A stretch of 64,000 nt of DNA from Pseudomonas sp. S06B 330 (GCF_002845275.2 NZ_CP088149.1:2662501-2726500); one strand, 5' to 3'; shown: positions 34,312 through 44,087, numbered from the stretch's first letter. Notes: generated by a model from the letters alone, not told the origin. Translations and numbers: made by a program.

Positions 34312-35328
34312 GTGGAGTTTCTTGCAGAGTACGCAAGCTTTCTCGCCAAGACCGCGACCCTGGTGATCGCGATTCTGATTGTCCTCTCGGCAATTGCCGG
34401 GTTGCGTGGCAAAGGCCGGCGTAAAGCCGGTGGGCAGTTGCAGGTCAACAAGCTCAATGAGTTCTACAAGGACTTACGCGAGCGTCTGGAAAGCAGCCTG
34501 CTGGACAAAGCCCAGCTCAAGGCCCTGCGCAAGCAGCAGGCCAAGGCGCAAAAACAGCAGAAAAAAACGCCTGAAGATAAATCACGGGTGTTTGTGCTCG
34601 ATTTTGACGGCGATATCAAAGCATCGGCCACCGAGAGCCTGCGCCACGAAATCACGGCTGTGCTGAGCCTGGCCACGCCGCGTGATGAAGTGGTGCTGCG
34701 TCTTGAGAGTGGTGGTGGGATGGTGCACAGCTATGGGTTGGCGTCCTCGCAGCTGGCGCGTATTCGCCAGGCGGGCATTCCGCTGACGATTTGTATCGAC
34801 AAGGTTGCCGCCAGTGGTGGTTACATGATGGCGTGTATTGGCGACAAGATTGTCAGTGCGCCGTTTGCCATTCTCGGCTCCATTGGCGTGGTTGCGCAGT
34901 TGCCTAACGTCAACCGCTTGCTGAAGAAGCACGATGTTGATTTTGAGGTGTTCACCGCCGGTGAGTACAAACGAACCGTGACCGTGTTTGGCGAAAACAC
35001 CGAGAAGGGGCGGGAGAAATTCCAGGAAGACCTGGACGTCACCCATCAACTGTTCAAAGATTTCGTTTCACGTTATCGCCCGCAGCTACACATTGATGAG
35101 GTCGCCACGGGCGAGGTTTGGTTGGGCGTTGCGGCGCTGAACAAGCAACTGGTAGACGAACTCAAGACCAGTGATGAGTACCTCGGTGAGCGCGCGCGTG
35201 AATCGAACCTGTACCACCTGCACTATGCCGAGCGTAAGAGTCTGCAGGAGCGGGTAGGGCTGGCGGCCAGCGGTTCGATTGAAAACACCTTGCTCGGGCT
35301 GTGGAGCAAACTCGGCCAGTGGCGCTGA
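34312..35328 (+). CDS. sohB: SohB inner-membrane S49 serine protease
   Basis: A 338-residue SppA-family protease with a GTG start after AAGGAG. An N-terminal membrane anchor (about residues 5-28) is followed by a charged linker and an S49 domain. The nucleophile is Ser168 in KVAASGGYMMAC; GSIGVVAQ follows, and the catalytic lysine is in FTAGEYKRTVT about 50 residues later, giving the Ser-Lys dyad. SohB degrades signal peptides or membrane protein fragments; in E. coli it suppresses loss of DegP. Length and features match known SohB proteins. Confidence 0.92.
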   Translation: MEFLAEYASFLAKTATLVIAILIVLSAIAGLRGKGRRKAGGQLQVNKLNEFYKDLRERLESSLLDKAQLKALRKQQAKAQKQQKKTPEDKSRVFVLDFDGDIKASATESLRHEITAVLSLATPRDEVVLRLESGGGMVHSYGLASSQLARIRQAGIPLTICIDKVAASGGYMMACIGDKIVSAPFAILGSIGVVAQLPNVNRLLKKHDVDFEVFTAGEYKRTVTVFGENTEKGREKFQEDLDVTHQLFKDFVSRYRPQLHIDEVATGEVWLGVAALNKQLVDELKTSDEYLGERARESNLYHLHYAERKSLQERVGLAASGSIENTLLGLWSKLGQWR

Positions 35329-35363
35329 GCAATATGTAACACCTGAACAGTGGTTAAATCGCT

Positions 35364-35393
35364 TTTCCTGTGGGTCCAATTACCCACAGGAAA
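35364..35393 (+). promoter_or_regulatory. Perfect hairpin enclosing the ribosome binding site of the NEL protein gene
   Basis: TTTCCTGTGGGT (35364-35375) pairs perfectly over 12 bases with ACCCACAGGAAA (35382-35393), loop CCAATT. AGGAAA (35388-35393) is the only Shine-Dalgarno candidate for ATG 35400, so it is buried in the stem. It could also act as the end of the sohB transcript, but no T-run follows. Confidence 0.65.
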
Positions 35394-35399
35394 GCACTT

Positions 35400-38300
35400 A
35401 TGTCTACGTCTCACATTCCCACTATTCCCGGTCTGCATGGTCGCTTCCTGGCCGAACGGCTGCCAGACTTTCTGAAACACGCGACACCTGCCGACCTCAA
35501 GCGCTGGCGCGAAATCCAGCGTCCGGCACAGTGGGCGCCGTCCGGTAGCGCTGTCTGGTTCGATCAGGCAGATGAGTATGAACAGCGAATGCTGCTCGAT
35601 CTTCAGGACCGTAGTCGACTGTCCACTCAAGCCCTGGCCACAGCCTTGAAACACTTAAAAGGGGTGGGCGCGTTTGCCGAGCCTCTGCTCAAGGCGGCGT
35701 TGAAGGACAGCGGGCTTTTGCGAACGCTGGAGCACACCGTCGACGTCAACACCGACACGTTGGTGGAGCTTCGTTACGAGTCGCAGCTGCTGGGCTCATT
35801 GCTGCGACTTGTGCCGCGCCAACAAACGTTGATGCAGGCTGCCCTGCAGAATTTCGCCGACGGTACGCGATTTGAGAAAGGGAGTGCATTGGCCCCCAAG
35901 GGTGGTTTTACCTTTGAGTTCACGCCTGACTCCAATCCCGAACGCCCGCGTTTTCAATACCGGTACACTCAAAAGCTGGCGATTGAGCCCGAGCGTTTTG
36001 CCGCGTTGTGCCACGAGCTGGACGTAGGCGGAAAGTACCAGGCCCACCTGCGTGAGGTGTTTGAACACCCCGCGACTGCTGACGTAGTGCGCACGCTGTC
36101 CATCAACGCCGACAAGGACCATTTACGGCTGGCCGCACAAGTGGCGTTCATGAAAGGTGAGATCACCGAATCGGCGCATACCATGCTCACCGCTCTGCTC
36201 AATGGTCAGCGTGCACCACACCTACATGGTAAGCCGGTCACGTATCAGTCCCTGAGTATGTTTGACACGCCGCTTGACGGCGTGCTGGTGTTCAGTGCGG
36301 ACCGGATCAGCAGTGACCGTGTGGAGCCCATAATCGCCTACTTGCCTGGCGCACCGTTGTACCCACTCAAGGAGTACGCATCGGTGGCCGAATTCAAGAA
36401 AGACTTGCGCATAAACCTGCTAAACCCTGCTTACCTGACGTTGTTTCGGGACTACGTGCCCAAGCATGAGCAGGCGCACTTCTTTAGCCGCGTGAACGAG
36501 GCGTTGTACGTGGGAGCGTTCAACGCTGATGCCAACCTGCACATGCGTGATATGCAGATCGAAACCGAATTATTCGGCTATCGGCAAGACCAGCACCTGC
36601 AGCGGCTCAAGGCCAATGCCCGCTACCTGGCGGTGCCCAGTGCCGAGGTTGATGAAGCGGCCAGGCAGCAGCGCTTGGCGTACTGGGAGAGCATTGGCTT
36701 CAATGTGCTCAATGCTGCAGCGTTCTTTATACCTGCCTTGGGTGGAGTGATGGCGGTGGTGGGCGCTGCACAAATGATCAAAGAAGTGATCGACGGTGCT
36801 CACGCGTGGGAGGCCGGGGAGCGTGAGGAAGCGTTGGCCCATTTTGAGTCGGTGGGGTTGAATATTGCCTTGGCGGCTGGCCTGGGGGCCAGCGCTCATG
36901 GTGTTGCACCGATGCAGGCGAGCGAGCAGGTGGACAGCTTGTTGCGGGTCACCCTGCCTGGCGGCGAACAGCGCTTGTGGAAACCTGATCTGGCGCCCTA
37001 TGCACGCAATTTCGACCTGGCAGATATCACCCCCGATGACCGTGGGCTTTTCCGCTTCAATGACGAGACGACCTGTATCCGTATCGACGAGCAGGTCTAT
37101 GAAGTGTCCCAGGGCGAAGAAGGCACGTGGTCGATCCGTCACCCCGACGACCCCCACGCGTATCAGCCGGCCCTCAGGCATAACGGCGAGGGTGCCTGGC
37201 AGGCAGTGGGTGAGCAACCCTTGCAATGGACGCATACCCAGCTGTTGAGGCGCATTGGCCATGCCGCGGATGGCTTGTCGGATCAGGAACTTGAGCAGGC
37301 CGCCCAGGTCAGCGGGGTTGATGACGACGTGCTGCGCCGCATGCATGTCGACCACCTCGCGGTGCCACCATTGCTCAGTGACGCCTTGCGTCGTTATCAA
37401 GTCGATCAGCGGGTAACTCGGCTGATCGGTAGTTTGAGCAGCGGTGAGGCCGCCGTGGAGGGGCTGGACTTGGCGCCTGAGTTGAGCCTGGAGTTGGCGC
37501 AATGGCCTGCGCGGGTCATTGAGGTGTATGACGAAGCCAACCTTTACCGAGCGCCCATTCGCTATGGCGCAGAGCGCTGGCCGAGCGGGCGGGTCATTCG
37601 TGTATCGGTCCGGGAACTGTACGCCAATCAACTGGCCGATCGGGTGCTGGCGGACCTGGACGCCACTGAAGCCCTCGACCTGTTCGGTTTGGCAGTCGAG
37701 CCGCGTCAACGTCTGGCCGTATTACGACGGCTTATTGCAGAGCGTGCGGTACTGCGCCGCGGGGAGATTTACCAGGTTTTGTATGAGCAGGGACGCGCGC
37801 CTCGCAGTGCTGAACAACAACGTCTGATCCGCGATTTCCCCTTGCTGACCGATGCCGTCGCACAGGAGATCATTGGCGCTGCCAATGCCGATGAGCGCGT
37901 GCAGTTGCAGGCCATCGACGGCCGTGTGCCAATGCGCCTGGCCGAAGAGGCCCGGATCTACCAACGTCAGATTGCGCTGAGCCGGGCCTTGCAGGGCGTG
38001 CAACATCCGTCTTTGGCAAACCTTGACAGCGATCGCCTGACGCTGGGGTTGTTAGCCGAGTTGGCAGGTTGGAGCGACACCGTTCGGATTGAACTGCGCG
38101 AGACCTCCGCGTCGGGGCGTCTGCTTGCCAGAATTGGTCAGCCCGAAGGCGAGCTGAAAGTGATCGTGCGTCAGCGCGGCGAGTACCTCGCTTATGACGC
38201 TGCGGGCTTGCAACTCAGTAGGGACAAGCAATTACTCGCCTCATTGCTCAAGGCTCTGCCTGACCGTGAGCGGCAGGCTTTGAATCTTGATATCCAGGCA

Positions 38301-40610
38301 ACGCAATCGTTGCACGCCGTGTTGTGCTCCCTTGCTGTGCAAGACCGAGCCATGGCGGCGAGGCTGCTTGGCCAACAACCCATCAAGCCCTGGTTTCGTT
38401 CGCCCTTGCGCTTGGCCGATGGCCGTGTCGGCTATCCACTGGGCGGGATCATTGGGGGTGACAGAGCCATCAATGCCCAGCTCAACGCGCTGTTCCCACA
38501 GGTGAGGCAAGCAGAGCTTGAAGCCATAAAGCGCCGCTTGCTGGAAGAGAACCAAACATTGGGCGACGCCGTATTCAAGCTGCAGGGCGAACACGATAGC
38601 CTCCAACAAACCCTTGACCAGTGGGTAGAGGAGGCCCGTCCGGACATCTTCATGCACGCCTCTCGCCGAACGGTCCGCGCGCAGTTGATCATTGCCTGGC
38701 GTCGCATACCCGTGCGCGGTCGACCGGCGACCGAGGTGGTGTTGAGTGCACCGGATGTCGGGTCGCTACCGGTGTTGTCGGCACGTTTTGAACATATCCA
38801 AAGTCTGAACATCGATCGCATGAATCTGCAGCAGCTGCCCGACGGATTTTTACGCTGTTTCCCCCGGCTTGAGCGCTTGACGTTGGAAGGCAATCCGCTG
38901 GGGGTGATTCCGCCTGAGGTCAGTACATTGACTGAACTGCGCCATCTGGACGTGAGGGAAACCCGGCTTACCGACAGTGACACCATGTTCGATGCACTGA
39001 CGCCGCTGGTGCGGCTACGGTCGTTGGAGTTGCAAAGCAACCGGATGCGCAGCATCCCTGATACAGCGGTGGAAACGTTGGCCAGGTTGCCTGCACTGAC
39101 CCGCCTGAACCTGCGTTATAGTCGGGGGCTGAGCAACAATGGCCTGGTGTTATTGGCCCGCTTACCGCTGCAAGACCTGGACTTGAGCAATACCGGGCAG
39201 GTGCTTGATCAGGCCGGCGCCCAGACCTTCTCAAGGTTTGTCCATTTGCAGCGTTTGCAGATGAGCGGCAACCCATTGGGGCAGGTGCCCGAGCTCGGCA
39301 ATCTGGTACAGCTGCAGCATCTGGACCTGGAAGCGTGCCACTTGACGGCGTGGCCAGACGGGCTGACCACCCTGATGAATCTGGAACCTAATCAATTGCG
39401 CAGGGTCATTCTGAGCCGCAATCAGATCACCCAACTACCGGACATTGCCAGTACACGTTTTGGCGCCGCTTTACGTGCCCAGACAGATGCCACGCTGCGG
39501 CTGAACGTGCACTACAACCCACTTGAGGCCGATAGTATCGCGCGGTTGGATGAAGTCGGTTCAACATTTGTGTCGGAAACGACCAGGCCGCCACAGCCTG
39601 GTTCCACCTGGCTGCAGGGGGCCGGTCAAGCCCAGCGCGAGCTGTGGAGCACGATGTTCGAGTCGCGCCAGAATGCCGCACTGCTTGGGATGTTGGAGCG
39701 ATTGACGCTATCCCAAGAGTTTCAGCGTGATGCACTGGCACTGCGAAAGCGAGTGTGGACAATGCTTGAATTGGCCTCGCAGCACACGCCGCTCAGAGAG
39801 GAGTTGTTGGCAATCGCTGAAGCCTTTCCGGTCACGTGTGGCGACGCGGGCGCCGATGCCTTCAGCGACCTGGAAATCGCCGTGCTGGTGTTTCAACGCA
39901 GTGCACAGGCAACCGCAAGTGACCGCGGTGCGGAGTTGTTGGCGCTGTACAAGCAACTGTTCCGCCGCCATGAAGTCCAGCGGTTGGCCGATACCTTGGC
40001 ACTGGCGCGCATTGTGCGACGTCGCGCGTTGCTTGACAGTGTTGAACTGCTCCCTCTGGATCCGCTGGATGACATCGACGATGCGCTGTTGCGTCGTGAA
40101 AAGGTCGATGATATCGAGATTCGGCTGGCCTTGCGTCAGGCGTTGGCAGGCGTCCTGGACTACCCGGAACCTTCCAATGGCATGCTCTACCGGAGCATGG
40201 CCAATCTGACGCCGAAGACCATAAAGCGTGTTAAGAACGCGGTCATGGCGGCAGATACAGTGGCTAACCGACACGCGTGGATGGTGGGTGAAAACAGCTG
40301 GCAGCGTTACCTCAAGCAGCGCTATGCGCCGCAGTTCGAAGGCGCTGCGCAGCATTGGGCTGAAGGTCTGGAGTACCTGGATTACTGCAATGGTGCTGAC
40401 GAAGTGCCTGAGGCGCTCAACAGCGACGTGGCGGACGTCTTGCGTACAGCATTGGATCAGGAGCCCATTGGGCCAGACGCTAGGCCACGTCGGCTCGAAA
40501 TCGGCAGTCAAGGTTATCTAAAAGCGGTCGACGCCCTGGCAGGCGCACAAAAAAGCGCTGAAACACAGCTATTGGTACAGTTGACGGCTGCTCAAGAGGC
40601 TGCGTCCTGA
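35400..40610 (+). CDS. Giant leucine-rich-repeat protein with NEL-type E3 ubiquitin ligase domain
   Basis: A 1736-residue protein from ATG 35400. The N-terminal two thirds (about 1-1100) resembles the dermonecrotic-toxin-like DUF6543 region of Pseudomonas proteins (IPGLHGRFLAERLPDFL; hydrophobic stretch FNVLNAAAFFIPALGGVMAV near residue 440). Leucine-rich repeats cover about 1130-1350 (ERLTLEGNPLGVIPPEV, LQDLDLSNTGQVLDQAG, RRVILSRNQITQLPD). The C-terminal about 335 residues look like the NEL domain of IpaH/SspH ligases, with the catalytic Cys-x-Asp as C1480-G-D1482 in FPVTCGDAGADAF. Such ligases act on eukaryotic ubiquitin, so a eukaryotic host or predator target is inferred. There is no signal peptide and no secretion gene adjacent. 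Confidence 0.85.
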   Translation: MSTSHIPTIPGLHGRFLAERLPDFLKHATPADLKRWREIQRPAQWAPSGSAVWFDQADEYEQRMLLDLQDRSRLSTQALATALKHLKGVGAFAEPLLKAALKDSGLLRTLEHTVDVNTDTLVELRYESQLLGSLLRLVPRQQTLMQAALQNFADGTRFEKGSALAPKGGFTFEFTPDSNPERPRFQYRYTQKLAIEPERFAALCHELDVGGKYQAHLREVFEHPATADVVRTLSINADKDHLRLAAQVAFMKGEITESAHTMLTALLNGQRAPHLHGKPVTYQSLSMFDTPLDGVLVFSADRISSDRVEPIIAYLPGAPLYPLKEYASVAEFKKDLRINLLNPAYLTLFRDYVPKHEQAHFFSRVNEALYVGAFNADANLHMRDMQIETELFGYRQDQHLQRLKANARYLAVPSAEVDEAARQQRLAYWESIGFNVLNAAAFFIPALGGVMAVVGAAQMIKEVIDGAHAWEAGEREEALAHFESVGLNIALAAGLGASAHGVAPMQASEQVDSLLRVTLPGGEQRLWKPDLAPYARNFDLADITPDDRGLFRFNDETTCIRIDEQVYEVSQGEEGTWSIRHPDDPHAYQPALRHNGEGAWQAVGEQPLQWTHTQLLRRIGHAADGLSDQELEQAAQVSGVDDDVLRRMHVDHLAVPPLLSDALRRYQVDQRVTRLIGSLSSGEAAVEGLDLAPELSLELAQWPARVIEVYDEANLYRAPIRYGAERWPSGRVIRVSVRELYANQLADRVLADLDATEALDLFGLAVEPRQRLAVLRRLIAERAVLRRGEIYQVLYEQGRAPRSAEQQRLIRDFPLLTDAVAQEIIGAANADERVQLQAIDGRVPMRLAEEARIYQRQIALSRALQGVQHPSLANLDSDRLTLGLLAELAGWSDTVRIELRETSASGRLLARIGQPEGELKVIVRQRGEYLAYDAAGLQLSRDKQLLASLLKALPDRERQALNLDIQATQSLHAVLCSLAVQDRAMAARLLGQQPIKPWFRSPLRLADGRVGYPLGGIIGGDRAINAQLNALFPQVRQAELEAIKRRLLEENQTLGDAVFKLQGEHDSLQQTLDQWVEEARPDIFMHASRRTVRAQLIIAWRRIPVRGRPATEVVLSAPDVGSLPVLSARFEHIQSLNIDRMNLQQLPDGFLRCFPRLERLTLEGNPLGVIPPEVSTLTELRHLDVRETRLTDSDTMFDALTPLVRLRSLELQSNRMRSIPDTAVETLARLPALTRLNLRYSRGLSNNGLVLLARLPLQDLDLSNTGQVLDQAGAQTFSRFVHLQRLQMSGNPLGQVPELGNLVQLQHLDLEACHLTAWPDGLTTLMNLEPNQLRRVILSRNQITQLPDIASTRFGAALRAQTDATLRLNVHYNPLEADSIARLDEVGSTFVSETTRPPQPGSTWLQGAGQAQRELWSTMFESRQNAALLGMLERLTLSQEFQRDALALRKRVWTMLELASQHTPLREELLAIAEAFPVTCGDAGADAFSDLEIAVLVFQRSAQATASDRGAELLALYKQLFRRHEVQRLADTLALARIVRRRALLDSVELLPLDPLDDIDDALLRREKVDDIEIRLALRQALAGVLDYPEPSNGMLYRSMANLTPKTIKRVKNAVMAADTVANRHAWMVGENSWQRYLKQRYAPQFEGAAQHWAEGLEYLDYCNGADEVPEALNSDVADVLRTALDQEPIGPDARPRRLEIGSQGYLKAVDALAGAQKSAETQLLVQLTAAQEAAS

Positions 40611-40620
40611 GGCACACATA

Positions 40621-40650
40621 ACAAAGGCCCCGCCTAAGCGGGGCCTTTGT
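40621..40650. terminator. Bidirectional terminator between the NEL gene and DUF934 gene
   Basis: A perfect 13-bp stem ACAAAGGCCCCGC / GCGGGGCCTTTGT with loop CTAA fills the gap between the converging stops. It ends TTTGTTGTT on the plus strand and TTTGTTATG on the minus strand, so it can serve both genes. Confidence 0.85.
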
Positions 40651-40653
40651 TGT

Positions 40654-41148
40654 TCAGCGACGACGGAACAACGGTTGCGGCTCGTCGGTTGCCGCCTGGT
40701 AGGTCACCGAGAAGTCCTTGAGACTATCCAGGGCTTCAACCGGGTCTTTGTCGGCGCGCAGGGCGAAGGCGTCGAAGCCACAGCGCTTCATGTAGAAGAG
40801 CTGATCACGCAGTACATCGCCAATGGCACGCAGTTCGCCGGTGAACTTGTAACGATCACGCAGCAGGCGCGCATTGGAGTAGTTGCGCCCGTCGGTGAAG
40901 GCTGGGAAGTTCAGGGCGATAACCTGGAAGCTGGCGACGTCTTCACCGATTTCCTCGGCTTCTTCGTCGGCATCCAGCCACACACCCAGGCCGCCATCGC
41001 GGGCCTTGAGGGCGTGGCCGTGATCGCGCCACAGCTGCAACGGCACGATGTAGTCGTCGCAATTGGTCAGTTCGTCCAGCGTGACGTCCTTGGGCAACAG
41101 GTGCCAGGTTTCGTCGACGATTTCGTTGTGCTTAATGATTCGCTGCAT
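40654..41148 (-). CDS. DUF934 family protein, sulfite reduction partner
   Basis: A 164-residue protein from ATG 41148 (MQRIIKHNEIVDETWHLLPK). VPLQLWRDHGHAL, GVWLDADEEAEEI and ALNFPAFTDGRNYSNARLLRDRYKFTGELRAIGDVLRDQLFYMKRCGFDAF are the DUF934 signature blocks. The family is almost always next to cysI in Pseudomonas and related bacteria and is thought to help sulfite reduction, perhaps as an electron transfer partner. It overlaps the end of cysI by 17 bases. Confidence 0.88.
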   Translation of the reverse strand: MQRIIKHNEIVDETWHLLPKDVTLDELTNCDDYIVPLQLWRDHGHALKARDGGLGVWLDADEEAEEIGEDVASFQVIALNFPAFTDGRNYSNARLLRDRYKFTGELRAIGDVLRDQLFYMKRCGFDAFALRADKDPVEALDSLKDFSVTYQAATDEPQPLFRRR

Positions 41149-42784
41149 AGACGCGCTCCTTGAAGGGGTCGATGCCAATACGTTGGTAGGTGTCGATGAA
41201 GCGCTCGTCTTCGGTACGTTGTTCAACGTAGACATTGATCAGCTTCTCGATCACATCCGGCATGTCGTCCTGGGCAAAGGACGGACCGAGGATCTTGCCC
41301 AGGCTGGCGTCACGGCTGGCGCTGCCACCGAGGGACACCTGGTAGAACTCTTCGCCTTTCTTGTCCACCCCGAGAATGCCGATGTGACCGACGTGGTGGT
41401 GACCACAGGCGTTCATGCAGCCGGAGATGTTCAGGTCCAGTTCGCCGATGTCGAACAAGTAATCCAGGTTGTCGAAACGGCGCTGGATGGATTCGGCAAT
41501 CGGGATCGACTTGGCGTTGGCCAGCGAACAGAAATCGCCGCCTGGGCAGCAGATGATGTCGGTCAGCAGACCGATGTTCGGCGTGGCGAATCCGTTTTCA
41601 CGTAGCTCCAGCCACAGGGCGTGCAGTTGGCTCTGCTCGACATCGGCAAGAATGATGTTCTGCTCGTGGGAGGTGCGCAGCTGACCGAAGCTGTAACGCT
41701 CGGCAAGGTCGGCGACGGCATCGAGCTGTTTGTCGGTCAGGTCGCCTGGGGCGACACCGGTAGGCTTGAGCGACAGGGTCACGGCAACGTAACCGGGCTT
41801 CTTGTGCGCCAGGACGTTGCGGGTGCGCCAGCGGGCAAAGCCTGGGTGCTGTTGTTCAAGCTCGCTGAAATCGAGGTTATCCAGCTGCTTGTAGTCCGGG
41901 TCGACAAAGTGCTTGGCCACACGGTGCAGCTCGGCTTCGGTCAGCGTGGTGCTGCCGCCGCGCAAGTGGGCCATTTCGGCTTCAACTTTCTCGGCGAAGA
42001 CTTCCGGGGTGAGCGCCTTGACCAGAATCTTGATCCGCGCCTTGTACTTGTTGTCACGACGGCCATAGCGGTTGTACACCCGCAGGATCGCATCGAGGTA
42101 GCTGAGCAGGTCCTGCCAGGGCAAGAACTCATTGATAAACGCACCAACGACCGGGGTACGGCCCAGGCCACCACCGACCAGCACGCGGAAGCCCAACTCG
42201 CCGGCGGCGTTGTACACCGGCTCCAGGCCAATGTCGTGTACTTCGATGGCAGCACGGTCGCTGTTGGCCCCGTTGATGGCGATCTTGAACTTGCGCGGCA
42301 GGTAGGCGAATTCGGGGTGGAAGGTGGTCCACTGACGAACGATTTCGCACCATGGGCGTGGATCGATCACCTCATCGGCAGCGACACCGGCGAACTGGTC
42401 GGTGGTGACGTTGCGCAGGCAGTTGCCGCTGGTCTGAATCGCGTGCATCTGCACGGTGGCCAGCTCGGCCAGGATCTCAGGGATGTCTTCCAGCGCCGGC
42501 CAGTTGTATTGCACGTTCTGCCGGGTACTGATGTGGGCATAGCCCTTGTCGTAGTCGCGCGCGATCCTCGCCAGCATCCGCGTCTGACGCGAAGTCAGCT
42601 GGCCATAGGGCACAGCGACCCGCAACATCGGGGCAAAACGTTGAATATAGAGGCCATTTTGTAGGCGCAGGGGGCGGAACTCTTCTTCGCTCAGCTCACC
42701 GGCCAGGTAGCGGCGGGTCTGATCACGGAACTGCTTGACGCGGTCCTCGATGATCCGCTGATCGTACTCGTCGTATACGTACAT
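41132..42784 (-). CDS. cysI: Sulfite reductase, siroheme-[4Fe-4S] hemoprotein
   Basis: A 550-residue nitrite/sulfite reductase family protein from ATG 42784 (MYVYDEYDQRIIEDRVKQFR). The cluster ligands are C-x5-C in CCPGGDFCSLA and C-x3-C in SGCMNACGHHHVGHIG; the siroheme site is completed by RISTRQNVQYNW. It reduces sulfite to sulfide in cysteine biosynthesis. The DUF934 gene follows in an overlapping arrangement. The 5' region includes inverted GCAAAA/TTTTGC arms (42881-42899), where CysB might act, but I cannot identify a CysB site with confidence. Nitrite reductase is less likely because of the DUF934 partner. Confidence 0.9.
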   Translation of the reverse strand: MYVYDEYDQRIIEDRVKQFRDQTRRYLAGELSEEEFRPLRLQNGLYIQRFAPMLRVAVPYGQLTSRQTRMLARIARDYDKGYAHISTRQNVQYNWPALEDIPEILAELATVQMHAIQTSGNCLRNVTTDQFAGVAADEVIDPRPWCEIVRQWTTFHPEFAYLPRKFKIAINGANSDRAAIEVHDIGLEPVYNAAGELGFRVLVGGGLGRTPVVGAFINEFLPWQDLLSYLDAILRVYNRYGRRDNKYKARIKILVKALTPEVFAEKVEAEMAHLRGGSTTLTEAELHRVAKHFVDPDYKQLDNLDFSELEQQHPGFARWRTRNVLAHKKPGYVAVTLSLKPTGVAPGDLTDKQLDAVADLAERYSFGQLRTSHEQNIILADVEQSQLHALWLELRENGFATPNIGLLTDIICCPGGDFCSLANAKSIPIAESIQRRFDNLDYLFDIGELDLNISGCMNACGHHHVGHIGILGVDKKGEEFYQVSLGGSASRDASLGKILGPSFAQDDMPDVIEKLINVYVEQRTEDERFIDTYQRIGIDPFKERVYAANH

Positions 42785-43004
42785 AGGGGTCCTGTTCTCA
42801 AGCTGCTTGCAGCTAATCGCGCGCACGGCCGCGCTCTCCCAAAGCGGAGCGGATGGAAAGATAGCAGTTTGCGGTTATGCGCAAAAGTGATGTTTTTGCA
42901 TATGAAAAGAACCATTTGGACTAAGTGAGACTGAATGCCATTTGGCCGTTTGACCCTCTGCGGTGTTTATAATTAACGGTTTGAATAGCAGGAGTTGAAT
43001 CCCC

Positions 43005-44087
43005 ATGCTCAAGGCCTTGTGCCAAAGCCTATGGCTGAGTCTGCCACTGGCTGCCAGCGCGCAGGCTGCGTCGGTGGTGTTTCTCAATCCGGGCTATTCC
43101 AACGAAACGTTCTGGGTCAGCTATTCACAGTTCATGCAGGCCGCTGCCAAGGACCTGGGGATGGACTTGCGTATCGAATACAGCGAGCGGCGCCCTGAAC
43201 TGGCCCTGACCCAGGCGCGAGAGGTGCTGCAAAGCCCGCAGCGGCCCGACTACCTGGTGTTGGTCAACGAGCAGTACGTTGCCCCGGAGATCATCCGCCT
43301 GTCGCGCGGCACTGGGGTCAAGCTGTTCGTGGTCAATAACGGCTTGACCGAGGACCAGACCGAGTTGATTGAAGAGCACCCAGACAAGTATCCGCCGGTG
43401 CTCGGCACCCTGGTCGGCAACGATGAACAGGCCGGCTACCAAATGCTCAAGGCGTTGCTTGCCTTGCATAAAAACAGCACAAACACCCGGCCAATTGAAA
43501 TGCTCGCCTTTTCCGGCCTCAAGACCACCCCGGCTGCGCAGTTGCGGGAGCAGGGCATGCGTCGGGCCCTGGCTGAACACCCAGAGGTACGCTTGCGCCA
43601 GGTAGTGTATGGCGGTTGGACGCAAGCGCGCGCCTATGAGCAGGCGCAGCAACTGGTCAAGCGCTACCCGAATATCGAATTGGTCTGGTCGGCCAACGAT
43701 GAAATGGCCTTTGGCGCCATGCAGGCGTTTATCGAGGCAGGGCGCACACCGGGCAAGGATGTGCTGTTCAGTGCCGTCAACAGTTCGCCACAAGCGCTAC
43801 AGGCGCGCATCGACGGGCGCCTGAGCGTGCTGATGGGCGGACACTTTTCCTTGGGGGGATGGACGATGGTGTTACTGCACGATGATGCGCTGAACCTGCC
43901 AATTGACCGCGACGGACAGCGCACCCATGTGGTCCCGGTGTTGCAGCTGATTGATCCGCAGCGTGCCCGGCGCTGGCTGAACCTACAGAATCAAGCCGAC
44001 TATGGTCTGGATTTCAATCGCTTCAGTGCTCAGGGGCGTCCCACCGATTACCGCTATCCCTTTCTGAGCGAACCGGTCAACTATTGA
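43005..44087 (+). CDS. Periplasmic binding protein of the ribose/LacI-like type
   Basis: A 360-residue protein with a signal peptide (MLKALCQSLWLSLPLAASAQA) and a Peripla_BP_1/4-like fold: SVVFLNPGYSNETFWVSYSQ, LVLVNEQYVAPEII, MLAFSGLKTTPAAQLREQGM and LVWSANDEMAFGAMQAFIEA. It is typical of sugar-type ABC binding proteins, but no ABC permease or ATPase is adjacent. Such orphan proteins in Pseudomonas often feed a sensor kinase or cyclic-di-GMP enzyme. The ligand is unknown. AGGAGTTG precedes the start. Confidence 0.82.
   Translation: MLKALCQSLWLSLPLAASAQAASVVFLNPGYSNETFWVSYSQFMQAAAKDLGMDLRIEYSERRPELALTQAREVLQSPQRPDYLVLVNEQYVAPEIIRLSRGTGVKLFVVNNGLTEDQTELIEEHPDKYPPVLGTLVGNDEQAGYQMLKALLALHKNSTNTRPIEMLAFSGLKTTPAAQLREQGMRRALAEHPEVRLRQVVYGGWTQARAYEQAQQLVKRYPNIELVWSANDEMAFGAMQAFIEAGRTPGKDVLFSAVNSSPQALQARIDGRLSVLMGGHFSLGGWTMVLLHDDALNLPIDRDGQRTHVVPVLQLIDPQRARRWLNLQNQADYGLDFNRFSAQGRPTDYRYPFLSEPVNY

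Noticed and set aside
36570..37709. 379-codon minus-strand frame inside the NEL protein gene
   Set aside because: Shadow frame; the plus strand is a continuous 1736-codon protein with clear LRR and NEL regions.
42881..42899. GCAAAA-N7-TTTTGC inverted repeat upstream of cysI as a CysB site
   Set aside because: CysB sites are poorly defined and the arms are short and AT-rich; the symmetry could be chance in an AT-rich promoter.
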